From Trebouxia sp. TZW2008 (lineage: Eukaryota > Chlorophyta > Trebouxiophyceae > Trebouxiales > Trebouxiaceae): a DNA stretch of 64,000 nucleotides. The notes under the pieces are model-generated. The model worked only from the letters and a program-made list of their open reading frames with translations. It made no database searches and was not told the origin of the DNA. The stretch covers positions 1-64,000 of the forward strand of contig BDIU01000076.1 of NCBI GenBank assembly GCA_002118135.1, read 5' to 3'. A program made the translations under genes and the position numbers. Below are positions 12,201 through 23,894 of this stretch, one piece after another (position 1 is the first letter of the stretch; every line of letters starts with the position of its first letter).

Positions 12201-15200
12201 TGCATGGTCTGCTACTTTCCAGCAAAAGAGCTCTGCCACACATTATTGCACAAGCTTGGAATGTTCATCAATTGCTTGAACTGCTGTTAGCCACACAGCA
12301 TTGCATAAGCTTGGCAGTCACTTGCATTGAGCAAGTCTCACCTGCCATGCACCATGTATATACTGGTTGTGGACATTGATGCCTGCGGTGCGTACCTAAT
12401 TGGTCCTGCTGAGCCTGTCGAGCACACGCTTAGCATTTAAATTGAATGAATGTATAGAACTGCACAACACAACTGTGGCACTGCATGTGATTGACAATTG
12501 CTTGAAATTTTACAGACCTGTTCAATTCTTGATTCCAGACATTGCAGAATGCATTGTATGCCATTATCTATGCAAGCTCCCTGATGTTGTCTCAGCACAG
12601 CAAAATTGTGAGTACCTAAGTATGTTGATCTGCAAAGCTGTCCGTTTGTGTGTGCAGGCGCCCTGGGGCTCTGCAGCCTCCACCAGTCTAGCCTACAGGG
12701 GCAATCTCAGCCAGACCCACCCCAACCCCCACCCCACCCTGCCAGCAGGGGCCCAAGTGACCCCCTCTAGCAGCAGAGACCCTCAGTCACCACAGCTGGC
12801 AGGGCAGGTCTCAACAGCCCTGGACATGCAACCTCTGCAGGTCAGTCAATACCAGTACCTCCCTTCTTTTCCATTACTGTCTTTGACCCATAATCAATGT
12901 GCATGTTTGGCAATGTCCTTGCATTGATTACTGCGCAAGGCCTCAGTGCATCACAGTTAAGGGTAAGTATTTGTATCACAGTCGCCACAGCTGGCAGGGT
13001 CGGTGTCAACAGCCCTTGATGAGCAGCCTCTCCAGGTCAGGGAAACGTTGAGAAGACTAGTGTCCTCTGTACTAGCTCCCGCATTGCACACTATAGCACG
13101 TGTGCTGAATATGCACCAGGTTCTGTGTTTGTTCGTTCTAAATGTGTACTAGACAGGCTCAGCAGGCCCAGCTAGGTACATACTGGAGCAATCAACTGCC
13201 TTCAAGGCTGACTATCATTTGGTGACAGAGACTCACTGCCTGGAATTGTGTCCTGCAGCCATCACGCGGGATGACAAATGCCCATGCCATAGTTCCAGGA
13301 ATGCTACCTGGCTCTAACCCACCCTCAGGCCCAACCTCCAACCCCCCCTGGAAGGTCGGGTTGGCCGCCGGTTTGGCCGCCACTGCTAACCTCAGAGCCC
13401 CCAGCCCCTCCACCAGTCACCAGGCTGCCACCACAGCTGCGGCGGCCAGGGCCGCAGCTGCGTTCCAGGCCAGCCGCGCTTTGACTTTGGGCAAGGGCCA
13501 GCCTCAGGCTTCAACCTTGTTGCAGCAAGGCTCAAATGCTGCTGGTAAGTGGTGTTCTGTATCTTTTCAATCGTCTGGTGCATGCAGAGCACAGCTGACT
13601 TTATTTAGTAGGAATCTGTCACTGCAGTCAGGGTTGAACTGCTGAAATACAGGTGATGGTTTTCAGCACAAAAGTGAGAAACAATGTTCTCACGCATCTG
13701 GCGTTCACGGCAGGCCAACTTGCATGTGTGCTCTGTTTGATATCTAATTGCACTGGGCTGCTTCTGAAATCACATTAACGTCATTTGGAAGTCACAAACA
13801 CCACATCTTGAGAAGTTCAGCTTTGTGCCCCTTTGCCATCATAAGGTGCAGAGAATGTGTTCAAGGGACAATGCTGGTCGCTTCGTGTCTTGATGTGTGT
13901 GCATGTCTGTCACAATCTTGAAGATGAGGCTGCTTTTGCTGAACACAGGTCCCTTGACAAGCCCTGATGGCTCACAACTAGCTGGCCCTTCAACTTCCCC
14001 ATCCTCTGGTTTCTCAGCCCCAGCTGCGCCCTCTGCCACAGCTGTGGCCGCCAGCCGACCGCTGATCACCTCAGGGCAGGGGAGCATGAGCAAAGGCGGC
14101 GCAGAAGATGCTGCAGCAGGTACGCCTTTCGGTTATAAACATCAGCTTTCCAAATACGCAGGCTTGAGAGTTGTCACTACTTGAGCACTGTGCTTGACCC
14201 CGATCAGAGTCTGTCACCAATGCTAAAGGGTCAAGGCACTCACAAGACGCATGTGAACCTTACGCTGATGCTACATCTCACTGAGAAGCAAGCGATTGGC
14301 TCTGGTCAGCTTGAAAGACCACATAGCAAGGGGAGCACAGAGCTGCAGGAGATGATGCCAGCTAGAGCACCATCAAGTGTCAAGGCTGTGAGGGCATTGA
14401 CATGCTGCAGTGCTGCTCAGCTGGGTTTGAGTACTGCAAGCGCATATTGATGTCTTGCTTGCCTTCAGGAACATGTCCTACTGGTGTCAGAGCGGCCCCA
14501 GCTGTGCCCACTGCTGGCCACTTCCAGGGCACGCACCCTCAGATTGCCTCCCATGAGGCCTTTGCCAGGCAGACACTGCCGCCACACACCGCCACAGCTG
14601 TGGCGCCATCAGCTGGCCAACCAGGGGTGGCACCCAATGCCAGCAGCAGTACAGCTCCAGCCACCGCTCTCCCTGGGAAGCCTGTACCGCAGCCAGGGGC
14701 GGCTACTGCCTTCACCACCGCTGAGCAAATGCCGTACAGTGCAGAGGCTCAAGCCTTGTACAGAGCCAGAGCTCAGGCGGCACAGCCACAGTACAGCGGA
14801 GTACCCAGGCCCTACATGACCCACCCGCAGCCAGCGGGCACTCTGCCACCCTCTTACGTGTCATTCTCTCAGGCGCCATACAATGCACAGACGCACACAC
14901 CATATATTGCCCCTGCACAGCTGCCATACATGGCTCAGAATCAGCCTGGATACCGTCCCCCTACACAATCTGGCTATGGGTTGCAGTCTCAGGGTCAATA
15001 CCCTACAGCTGCCCGCTACATCACCGCTGTACAGCCCTACGCCACAGCTGCAGCGCCTCCACCGCAGCTGCGGCCTGCTATGCGGCCGCCGCTGAATGTG
15101 GAGCATGTGACTTTCACCAAGCTGGCGCCACAGCCGCAGAACGCCATTGACATCATCTCAGATGACGCTGTGCTACCTACCTTCCCTTTGAAGAAGAAGA

Positions 15201-17602
15201 AGCCAAAGAAGAGGAAGTATGCGGGGCTGGAGGCATTTGCAGCTGAAGTGCACAGGCAGAAGCAGCTAGCGGAATCTAAATATGACGTCCTGCAAAGCCA
15301 GGATGACAAAAAGTCACCCATCAGTAAACCCAAGGTGACACGTTTGCTGTGCCACTTGTGTTGTGCTGCGCTGCGCTGTGTATATAACTCCTGTAGCCAA
15401 CTGAACTGGGCCTTTGTGTGTGATGGTTGCTGTGCATATATGCCTCCACACGTTCTTGTGCTACGAACGCCCCACACACACTTCAAGTAAGTCTTGTGGA
15501 ATTCAAGGCAACAAGTGTATCTCTCAAGCAAGTTTGCTCCTTCTTGCAACCTGTGCGTTCTGTACTGTGCATCTAGAACAGATTGCTCTTCCTGCTCTGT
15601 ATGTTCTTGAAGCTCAGCAGTATGGTCACAAGCCATCTGGGCTATTGCAAGTTTGCTGCATCTCACACATTTCTCCTGTTGTTTCTTGGGTTCACCCCGA
15701 TCTGAATTTTTGCATCCCTGTCTGCATGCGCACATATTGCAGAGCACTGTTCAGCATATGCATCAGCAAGAGCTTGCCTACACAACTTGCCAACAAGCGT
15801 CAGCTGTTGCACCCTGCTTCCCAAATATCGTGAGCCGTAAAGCTTGATGGGCTACACCTGCTGCGCTGCAAAGGTGTTTTGTGGCAGTACAAACAGGGAG
15901 ACCTGCTTTGGGAATCATGATTGTTGTTTGTGTCTGCAGGACTTCCGGCCAAGGGTGCCTAAGACAGATCAGCAGCCAGCACAGCCCACACTCAGCGTCA
16001 GCTCCCTGGCTCCGAAACCAAAGGGCAAGACAGCCAAGGGTCCCAAGGGCAAGCAGGCAGCAGCATCTGCAGCAGCTGACAAGGCGCGTAGGGATGACAA
16101 ACCGAAGAAGAGTGACAGGGTGGCGTGGGATGCTCAGAAACGGCGCTCGCTTGACCGTGGGTTGGCTGGCAAGCAGTATGGAAATGTTGCAAGATTGCAC
16201 CAGGTATGTTGGCAGTGATCATGGGTCATGGGATTTGCTCTTATTGCTCTTGTTATGCAATGCACATTTGACCATCTCATGCATGGTCATGGCAATGCTG
16301 ACCAAAATTTATCTTGTCGCTAGCAATCAGTACTGACTTCTGCAGCAAAAGATGGTAGTCGACTCCTGGCTGCCATGGCATGTGATTGGCATTGCCGAAG
16401 TGATGCAACAAGACTGACATGCGGGGTCAGATAGTCATCAGCTGCCAATCCTCTTGGCTACACCTACTGACCTGATTTACAATCGCTTAGACTCATGTTG
16501 TCTGCCTTGCATGATTCTCGAGTAAAGTCTGACTGAACAGCAAGAGCATACAACGAAGTATGCTCCAATGGGCAGCCAGAGAAGAAAATTGTTGCCTTCT
16601 TCAAGTTCCATTCAACAGGAGGAAGACAATTGAAGAAAGGTTTCCAAAACTGCTGGATCCACCTGTGCTAGGGAGAAAATGTACAGAACAGTTTTGTGAT
16701 CTTTGTGCAGGAGCAGACAGCTATGGATCACCTGCTAGGTGCCCTAGGGCAGGAGCTGGAGGCCTATGAAGCAGAGGAAGGGTCAGGCTCTGACAACGGC
16801 CAAGTCAGCGGCACTGAGCAAGGTGCTCATTTGCATTCAGAACTGTCTTGCTTTCATGCTTGTGCAAGCCTTTTTTCTTGGTGTGCCTACCTTACCTTTC
16901 CTGATCCCAAGGTGTTGTCTTGTCTTGTCTTGCCTGGCCTTTCCCGACCGTACTGCACCTCGACTGCCTGCCGGTCAAATCACCACAGCGCACCTTGCCT
17001 GGCCTTGCCTTACCTTGCCTCACCTCACCTTTCCCTTCTTGCCTGGCCTTGTTTCCACCTGACCTGACACAACATAACCTATCTTTGGTAGTGCCTGCTC
17101 CGTATGAACCAAACTAATCTGACTGCAAATGCTGACTTCCTTTGAATTGAACTCACCTCACCTCACCCAAAGTAAGTTGACGTCACCTGAGCTAACCCAA
17201 TCTAACCTTTGCTGGACAGGGGGCCCTAGCTGTGCCTCAGGGTCCTCAGCTGTGACTAGCCTTCACTCACCTAAGCAAACCCGACTGCATCCAACCTAAT
17301 CTAACCTCCCCTCACCCACTGTAACCTAACCATACCTAAGCTGACCTAACCTTTGCTGGACAGGGGGCCCAAGCCGTGCCTCAGGGTCCAAGGCGGGCAG
17401 GGGGGTACCCGTGAAGCGGGGCAGGGGCACTAAAGCAGCAGCCAGAGGGGGAGCAGCAGGCAGAGGTCGGGGGCGGGGCAGGGGCACTAAGGAGGGCCCT
17501 GCGGTCAAGGGGGGTAAGGGACATAAGAGGGCTGCTAGCAGCTCCCCTGACAGGGGGCCCCTCAAAACCAACAGACGCAAGCTTCAGAATCCTGCCAGGT
17601 GA
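6239..17602 (+). CDS. AP2-domain nuclear protein with very long disordered region, 16 exons
   Basis: Probable DNA-binding protein, about 1,873 aa. Exons: 6239-6352, 6453-6527, 6712-6899, 7252-7343, 7938-7993, 8442-9222, 9600-10396, 10650-11993, 12658-12840, 12982-13035, 13259-13544, 13949-14119, 14469-15334, 15940-16203, 16711-16822, 17364-17602. All phases close exactly to a TGA at 17600. Residues about 16-90 form an AP2/ERF-like domain: YYGV, KWHAQIVI, then LGFHHDEQSAAKAHDRAAI. An extra 25-aa exon (YNNNK) sits within it. The middle (about residues 170-1600) is low-complexity Ala/Ser/Gln/Pro/Thr-rich. A basic nuclear-localisation motif KKKKPKKRK lies near residue 1620, and the C-terminus has GRGRGRGRG and other Gly-Arg stretches like AT-hooks or RGG boxes. 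Target genes are unknown. The first AP2 half is short, so the fold should be confirmed. Start ATG 6239 is chosen because it precedes the domain in frame. Confidence 0.82.
7499..7517 (+). repeat. Duplicated donor end of AP2-gene exon 4
   Basis: The sequence around GCAGCCAACAGGTATGTCA repeats the end of exon 4 with its splice donor (7324-7350, donor GTACGT). It could act as an alternative 5' splice site. Confidence 0.6.
12392..12427 (-). repeat. Dispersed 45-bp repeat, copy 2
   Basis: Minus-strand copy of the CTAGACAGGCTCAGCAGG-type repeat, diverged (CGACAGGCTCAGCAGG, then CCAATTAGGTAC), in intron 8 of the AP2 gene. Confidence 0.55.
12785..13035 (+). repeat. Tandem in-frame exon duplication (18 codons) in AP2 gene
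   Basis: Exon 10 (12982-13035) encodes SPQLAGSVSTALDEQPLQ. The end of exon 9 (12787-12840) encodes SPQLAGQVSTALDMQPLQ. Both end at CAG|GTCAG donors. The extra exon is 54 bases, phase 0 at both ends, so it can be included or skipped without a frame change. Confidence 0.85.
13141..13185 (+). repeat. Dispersed 45-bp repeat, copy 3
   Basis: Contains CTAGACAGGCTCAGCAGGCC and then CAGCTAGGTAC. Nearly identical to the copy at 54969-55013. Lies in intron 10 of the AP2 gene. Confidence 0.8.
16823..17363 (+). repeat. Repeat-rich intron 15 of AP2 gene with duplicated acceptor
   Basis: The intron is full of pyrimidine motifs: CCTTGCCTGGCC-like units at 16918-17060 and CCTAACC/CTCACC units at 17130-17355. 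Bases 17201-17253 (TTTGCTGGACAGGGGGCCC onward) repeat 17346-17397, which carries the real acceptor. The upstream copy has an equally good AG but runs quickly into a stop. Confidence 0.7.
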
Positions 17603-18559
17603 CTTGCACAACCTATGTTGTCAACCATCAGCTCTTACAGGATGCATGGAGCCTGATACAACTTGATAGACTTCTTGGCTTGAATACACTGCTGCATGCG
17701 TCTAGCAACCAAAGGCATTGTCATTGAGAGAGTTGCTGGTCATGCAGGCATGAATTTTTTGTGTGCAATTGCTTGTGCAGTCTATGTAGTTGCTGTTGGC
17801 ATACTTTGCAATGATACTAGTTTCACCTGAGTCGTTCATGGCTCCACATCAAGAGATACAAAGCTGCAAGTAAAGCTTTTCTTGCATATTGCAGGGCGGT
17901 GTAAGCAGGATGGAGTTTGGTTGAATTGGTCCAGCAGGGCTGAATTTTGCAGCATTAATGTATGGCAAAAATGCAGCTAATGATTGCTTTCTGTGCCGTC
18001 AGTCAGTCAGTCAGTCTAGTTCAAGAGTCTTCTGCAGGATGCAACGTTAAACATCAGAGGCTTGTTCAGATTCTGTGAGTTTGGTCACACCAGACATCTT
18101 TGAGTTGGAGTTCAGCGCTGTTTCTGCGTGAATGTTCATGTTTCATTAGATCACAGTTGTGCACGCAATCATGATGTCATACAGTGTTGCTGTTGGGCTT
18201 CAGCATGGATGGAACGATTGCTTTTTCTTGCTGATGACAAGAAACATTGCTTTGCCATGTGATGGGTGCAGCACCACAATTATCGTCTTTTGTGCCAGAT
18301 CATTTAGGCGCGCCATTGATTGGCGTACAGAATATTGTGGGCCAAGCTCAAGATGTCTTGTAATTTGACAACTTCGCATGACATGTATGCAGAACTGCCC
18401 GTACTTTCTTCTTGCAAAAGCAGCCATGTCTTTTACACATCTTTGTGCAATATGGGGGCTGAATGCGCTATGTAAACATGGTGTATTACAAACCTGACTT
18501 AGACACTGTACCGCAGTATCTTGTAGACATGCCACATGTGACTCAGCATGGCCAGCAAA

Positions 18560-18653
18560 TGGACTGCACGATTATGTCAGCAAAGACACTGTACAAAACC
18601 AGTTGGAGAAGTGTCTTTGCACAATGTCTTTGCTGACATGATTGTGCAGTCCA
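18560..18653. repeat. Strong hairpin with 29-bp arms
   Basis: Left arm 18560-18588 starts TGGACTGCAC and ends CAGCAAAGACA. Right arm 18625-18653 is its reverse complement with two mismatches. The loop is about 36 bases. Part of the left arm (CAAAGACACT) can also pair with AGTGTCTTTG in the loop, giving an alternative shorter stem. Could be a fold-back element or a small-RNA precursor. Confidence 0.8.
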
Positions 18654-18789
18654 TATTATGGCAATGCTTGTGTGACGAATCGGCCAAACTATCAGAAATG
18701 CAGCCTGGCAGGCTGTGTCTCTGCTGATGTCAAAAGTGGTCATGTCATAAACATAGGCCTTGATTGCCTGGCACGCTGGCATTACACAC

Positions 18790-18960
18790 TTGTCTGATAG
18801 ACTTGCATCTGTTGCTTATCCTGATCCAACCTCACCTATTGCTTATATTGATACACTGGCAACTGTTGCTGATCCTCGTACATCAGCAGCTATTGCTTAT
18901 TTTGATGCACTGGCATCAGATTCTATTGCTTACCCTAGAACACTAACACCTGGCCCTACA
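18790..18960 (+). repeat. Imperfect short repeats in an open frame
   Basis: Units built on ATTGCTTAT, GATGCACTGGCA and GATCC repeat about every 48 bases. On the plus strand the frame reads repeated peptides such as SPIAYIDTLA and AAIAYFDALA. It could be one exon of a gene whose other exons were not found, or simple repeat DNA. Confidence 0.4.
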
Positions 18961-19305
18961 TTGGTAAAGCTTTGAAATCTGCTTGTTGTACTAGTTATGC
19001 TCAATGATGTAAGCCTTTGTGACATGGCTTGCATCTTTGGAAATGTTCAAGATAGCTGCTGAGTCGCAGGACAGCTGAGATCAATACAAAGGCTTGTCAA
19101 CTTGCTGGTTTACCATAGGGCTGTGGAACTCACATCCATGCAGCAAAACAACATACTCTTGGAAATGGCAAGACTGCAAGAAGCAAAAAATCAGAAGACG
19201 AGTGAATTCTGAATATATACATAGATATCCTTACTATGTACATGAGGAAGTGTGTAAACTTATGATATGAACAACATCTAGACTTACTATATAGTTATTG
19301 CAGGG

Positions 19306-20929
19306 CTATAGCTTGCCAGCTGGTGTGTGAAGTGCATCCCTCAAATGCTTAGCACAATCACTCACAGCCTGCTCTCCAACATCTAGGGGCAGCATATAAG
19401 TGTGGTTTAGAAAACCATGCAGCATCCCCTCATAACATGTATGCGAACACCGCACCCCTTCTTTCTGTAGCCGCTCTGCATACAACTTGCCCTCGTCCCT
19501 CAAAGGGTCGTGAGTCGCTGTCACGAGAAAGGCAGGAGGCATAAAGCTCAAATCCTCTGCCATAAATGGTGATATCAGTGGGTTGTTGGGACTTTCACCC
19601 CCAACATAGCTAGTGAACATCCACCTGCTGACTGTTTTGTCTAAGGCGAAGCCCTTTGCAAATTTTTGCCTGGATTCTGACTGAGATGCTGAGTGCACAG
19701 TAGGGTAGATAAGCAGTTGAAAAGCGATTGGTGCGCCGCCTCGCTGTTTTGTTAGCAGCAGTGTTGCAGCTGTCAGGTTGCCACCTGCAGAGTCGCCACC
19801 TGTAGACACACAAAAGACCTCAATCTGCAGTCATAATTGTATATGAGAATCTGCAGTTGTGACTGTACACATGTAATGCACCCATGACTGTGCATTGCAT
19901 CAATCAGCACTGAATGTACTCTCCAGCCAAAGACCACCATCAGCAGAATCACAAACTTGCAGACAAAGGCAACACGCCAAAGCTGCAGTCACGCGTGATC
20001 AACTACGGTGATATGACAGTACATACCATTGTGTAATCGTGACTGTTCAAGCAAGCTGCTGACATGAGTTGCAGGCATTTGCTTGCAAAGGCCAAGCACT
20101 GGGCTGGCGGGCAGTGACACAAATCATGCAATGTAGTATCAGCCGCAGACTTGCGACTGTAGCACAACAAAAATGGCCACATACTATGTCAGACATCAAC
20201 AAAAGATGGCAATTAGTGACCTTGTTCTTGCACTTTGAACAATTGGCATGATGCTGGGAGTAACCATTATGATGACTGAGTGAATCTGCACTTACCCATC
20301 GCTAGTCTCTTGGGGTCTATGTGCAGCTCCCCAGCATGCTGTGCAATCCACTGTGTAGCAGCATAACAGTCTTCCAATCCAGCCGGAAACACATGCTCAG
20401 GTGCAAGTCTGTAATCCAGAGACAATACTACAATGTTGGCTTGCAGTGCTAAGGCTCTGCATAAGGAGTCGTGCGTCTCTATACTCATGAGGCACCAGCC
20501 ACCGCCGTGTATGAAGATCAAGGCTGGCTGAGGCGCTGATGCCTGAGGGTCGGGTTTGTACACTCTGACGCGCATAGGGCCTGCTGCGCCTTGTGCTTGA
20601 ATGTCTTGCACGTCTGCGAGTTCAGGCACGGTCTTTGGCCTGCATCGGGGTGTGCGATGTCCATGGTTGGTGATTCAAGGGCATGTCGGGACAGACTGAA
20701 CAGCTTTCAGAGGCCTGGCTTGATATGCAGCGCTTGGGCACAACCTTGACAACTTCTCGATCAGAGCTCGGTAGTCGGCAGCGGGCATATCTGCGGGGTC
20801 CACAGGCGGCCTCTTTGCCATGAGGGTAAGCAAAATTTGAGCTTGAGGGTCCACTGACATCCTGCCCCTGTAAGGCAGCGTGAGTCCAGTCAGTGGTGGC
20901 CCTGAAAGCAAATTGGGTGGATGCTGCAT
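19306..20929 (-). CDS. Alpha/beta hydrolase fold-3 (HSL-family) esterase
   Basis: Predicted carboxylesterase/lipase-like hydrolase. Exons: 20929-20697, 20639-20296, 19799-19306, about 356 aa (333 aa if translation starts at the second ATG, 20860, MSVDPQAQ). Visible motifs: oxyanion-hole HGGGW, DYRLAPEHVFPAGLEDC, nucleophile elbow GDSAGGN (Ser catalytic), and later DPLRDEG (Asp) and GMLHGF (His), so the whole triad is present. Exon 2 joins exon 3 as ATG G|GT GGC GAC, giving RLAMGGDSAGG. The first intron is very short (about 57 bases) with a weak donor GTCTGT, so that junction is the least certain. Physiological substrate is unknown. Plant relatives include carboxylesterases and the gibberellin-receptor family, but nothing here specifies that role. 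Confidence 0.88.
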
Positions 20930-23894
20930 GGCTGAATTATTGGTAAAGCAAGGCAGACAAAGGCACAGAGGAACTCGTAAAGTAGCGTTCAAGACGCAAG
21001 CCTGCTTGGCACCAAGAGATCGATCAGTTCGCACGACACTCTTACCTGTCCGGTTACCTCGCCACCTTGGCCCACCGAGACAAGCGATCAAATGCTGACC
21101 TGCACGCAAGCCTGCTCTGCCTCGCCGCGCAACAGCGATGCGCAGACGCACGAGCGATACGCTTAACCAGGACGCACGTGCGTTGTTTTGTTTACAGTTT
21201 AGTCATGCATGCTCGAATTTCGCATAAGTAGCAACCCCACGGCTGACCCCTCTCAACCTCCGCCACCCCTATGATGTGTCTACGTAACAGGTGAGCTTCT
21301 TAGGCAAACATAGATAGCAAAGTCGTCAATGACGCGCACATAGCGCACGCGATACCATAGTGCTAGACGTCAAGCTTTTCCCGGCATTGATAGCTATATA
21401 TATATTTGCATGTCTGACCACTGACCATAGGGTATCTCCAGCCTAATTCCGTGTTCTAGGGACGAGACAACAGGTAGTCATATCACTGCTTCTTCATATG
21501 AGTAATGCTAGCTTTTAGACTTTTAAACTTCTACATGATTTTTGAAATTATATAGATCTAGAGTTATGCTATAAACTAGGAGGTCTGGAAGACCGATTTC
21601 CAATGAAAAGGTGTCATAGTGAAGCATGTACTGCTTATTATTAAGGAATTTTGATCATGCTGTTAGGGGTGGGTCGGCCCCAGCACTGTAAAACGCAATA
21701 CAATCCAGATTTCTTCATCTGTGCACGCAATCACGCAGAGCGCTGCACATGGATCGCGCAGAGTCAGCATGCAGTCCCTGCAGTAGTGTGAAGCAGAGCT
21801 GCAGTGAGCTGATCCACACCCCACAACGTGATACAGAATTTCATTCAGGTTCACAAATGACTGAGCCAGACGTTCCTATGTCTGCCTGCAGTCAAGGCGA
21901 CGTCTACGCATGCTTGAACTCTCTCTGTGCGTTCACTGTAGCACTCCAACTAACACGGTGACGGTGGCGCTCGCTAGCGCTTGCAAATAGCTTGCAGAGA
22001 AGCAAAATTGCAAGCAGGCATTACCAATCAAACCAAATGCAGCGTGTGTTACTCCCTTGCATGCTGAGTTGTGCTGATGCGATGGCTGAGTCTGACTCTC
22101 AACTTGCAAGTGCCGAGGAATGCAAATGAGTGGGTACAAACTGTACTACAGTACCCCCAGAAAGTCTTGCACCACCTCAATACACTTGCTCGTTCAAGCA
22201 GGTCTGCCAGACACAGAAATGCAGTTGCGCGGCGGTGCGGATCAGTGCGGGAAACTCAACAACACACCTTGCCAAATGCGGAGTCACCGCCTTCGAAACC
22301 GGTCATAGCGCAAGTTGTGCGTCGGTAAAGCATGCAGTCCTGTCTGACTGAAAATTGGGCTGAAAGGACATGGCTAACTTGTCAGCTGTGTGCTTCGCAA
22401 AAACGATAGTCAGCAATACCTGACTTTGATCAACCTTTAGGGGCAAATAGGACAGGTGTCAAACGTAGTGTCCAGTTTTGTCAGCAAAGTAGCATGCAGG
22501 CAGCAGCAGCTGTTTGCACAGAAAGCTGCAAAGGCATGTTGCCTGCAAAGGCTCGCCTGTGATACAGGTAGAGCCTGTGCAGTCAGCACAACTTTGTTTT
22601 CTGTCAAACCACTTCCACAGGCTTCCTAAGCAAAGTGCATTGCCACACAGAAAGTTTTGCCAGCATCTGGCCTCTCCTTTCCTATCGACTTTGACTTAGA
22701 CGGTGACGGTGACAGTGGCGCTTCGCTGGCGCAAACATGGCCTGCCTGATATGACTTGCAAGCATGCGCTAGAATCCTGAGCTGTTCAATTCAAAACTGA
22801 GATCGCAGATACTCAGAGGCATGCTGAGCTGTGTCCATGGCTTGGTTGAGTTTGTGTCTGATTGCTAAGATGCTGAGCAATGCAAACACATGGTGCAGGA
22901 CTTTCTGGGGGTACTGTACAGCTGCGGCATAAAGTTTGCACTCAAGCATTCTTGCACCTACATTCCACAAGCATGATTCTCATCCCCAATGCTCGCTATG
23001 TCATGACTCAGCACATCCCTGGGATCACAGAACAATGTTTGAATTTGCAAGCTGAGGGGTGTACAGCCTGCTGTTGGGTTCAACGCAGCCGAAGGCGCAG
23101 GCGAGCGGAGGAGCGAGGAGCGCAGGAGCAAAGGAGCTTTGGAGCTTTGTCTTTGTCTTTGTCTGCAGTCTACGTCCAAGTCCAAAGTCGAAAAGGCCGA
23201 CTATGGGCCAAATTTGTGCTCTTGCAAGCACTTGCTCAGAATACAGAGCTGTGCCTGTTGCACAAGCTTTGCTGAAAGTTGCAGCAAGGCTTGCTCAACA
23301 GGCAGATACCTGAGATTCTGTGAAAATGCTGATGTTGACAGCACATTGCTTTCCAGAGATTTGTGGATACTAGGCTTGCAAGCTGACCTGTTTTGCCAGA
23401 CACTCATACCTTTCAAGCATTGTTTGCCTATACTGCTTGAGTGCTGCACAGCTGCAAAGTGGGCACCCTCTCTGAAGCAGCTTTTCTAGGTCAAAGAAAC
23501 ATGCCAGTCAACGCATTGCCGCAAGCGCTACAGACGGTTTCTGTCGTTGCGGTCACTTTGATTGGATGCATTCGAGGCCTGGCAAAGCCTGTGTGGCCGC
23601 ACCCCCAGTCATTCGACGTACGCATGACACACGAGCCATTCTGCTGAGCAGTCAACGTTTTTGAGTGCAGACTTTCTGCCACAGCTGCACGATACTCTAA
23701 ACCCCCGATAGAAATACTCAATTTGAAATTGATCTGCTTTATTGCGTTGTGCAGCCCGGCTTACACAATCGCAGTTTCGACGCCTGAGTCTGATACCGTG
23801 GATGCCCTCAGAGGCATTTTACGTGCGGTGAGGCTATGTGGCGCGCGGTTGCGTGCGCTGCGCCGCAGAAGAAGGCTCGCAGCGATCGCTCTGC
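20930..23894. other. Intergenic region between hydrolase (-) and membrane-protein gene (+)
   Basis: Divergent starts flank about 3 kb with no recognised gene. The hydrolase promoter should lie in roughly 20930-21400. At 21392 there is a short TATATATAT run. A purine-rich tract lies at about 23090-23150. An inverted repeat pair is listed separately. Confidence 0.4.
22143..22921. repeat. Inverted repeat pair about 750 bp apart
   Basis: Bases 22143-22178 (ACAGTACCCCCAGAAAGTCT, then TGCACC) are matched in reverse complement at about 22890-22921 (GGTGCAGGACTTTCTGGGGG, then TACTGT). Two GACGGTGACGGTG-GGCGCT blocks (21957 and 22700) lie nearby. This resembles remains of a fold-back or TIR element, though no transposase frame was seen. 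Confidence 0.5.

Larger units (their letters stand above)
17603..19305. other. Intergenic region after AP2 gene
   Basis: Convergent 3' ends of the AP2 gene (+) and the hydrolase gene (-). TGTAA at about 17899 is a candidate algal poly(A) signal for the AP2 transcript. The region also holds a short (CAGT)n at 18000, a hairpin at 18560-18653 and a repeat-bearing open frame near 18790. No gene was recognised. Confidence 0.4.

Noticed and set aside
17130..17355. Interstitial telomere array
   Set aside because: CCTAACC-like units are too irregular and mixed with CTCACC motifs; reported only as a repeat-rich intron.
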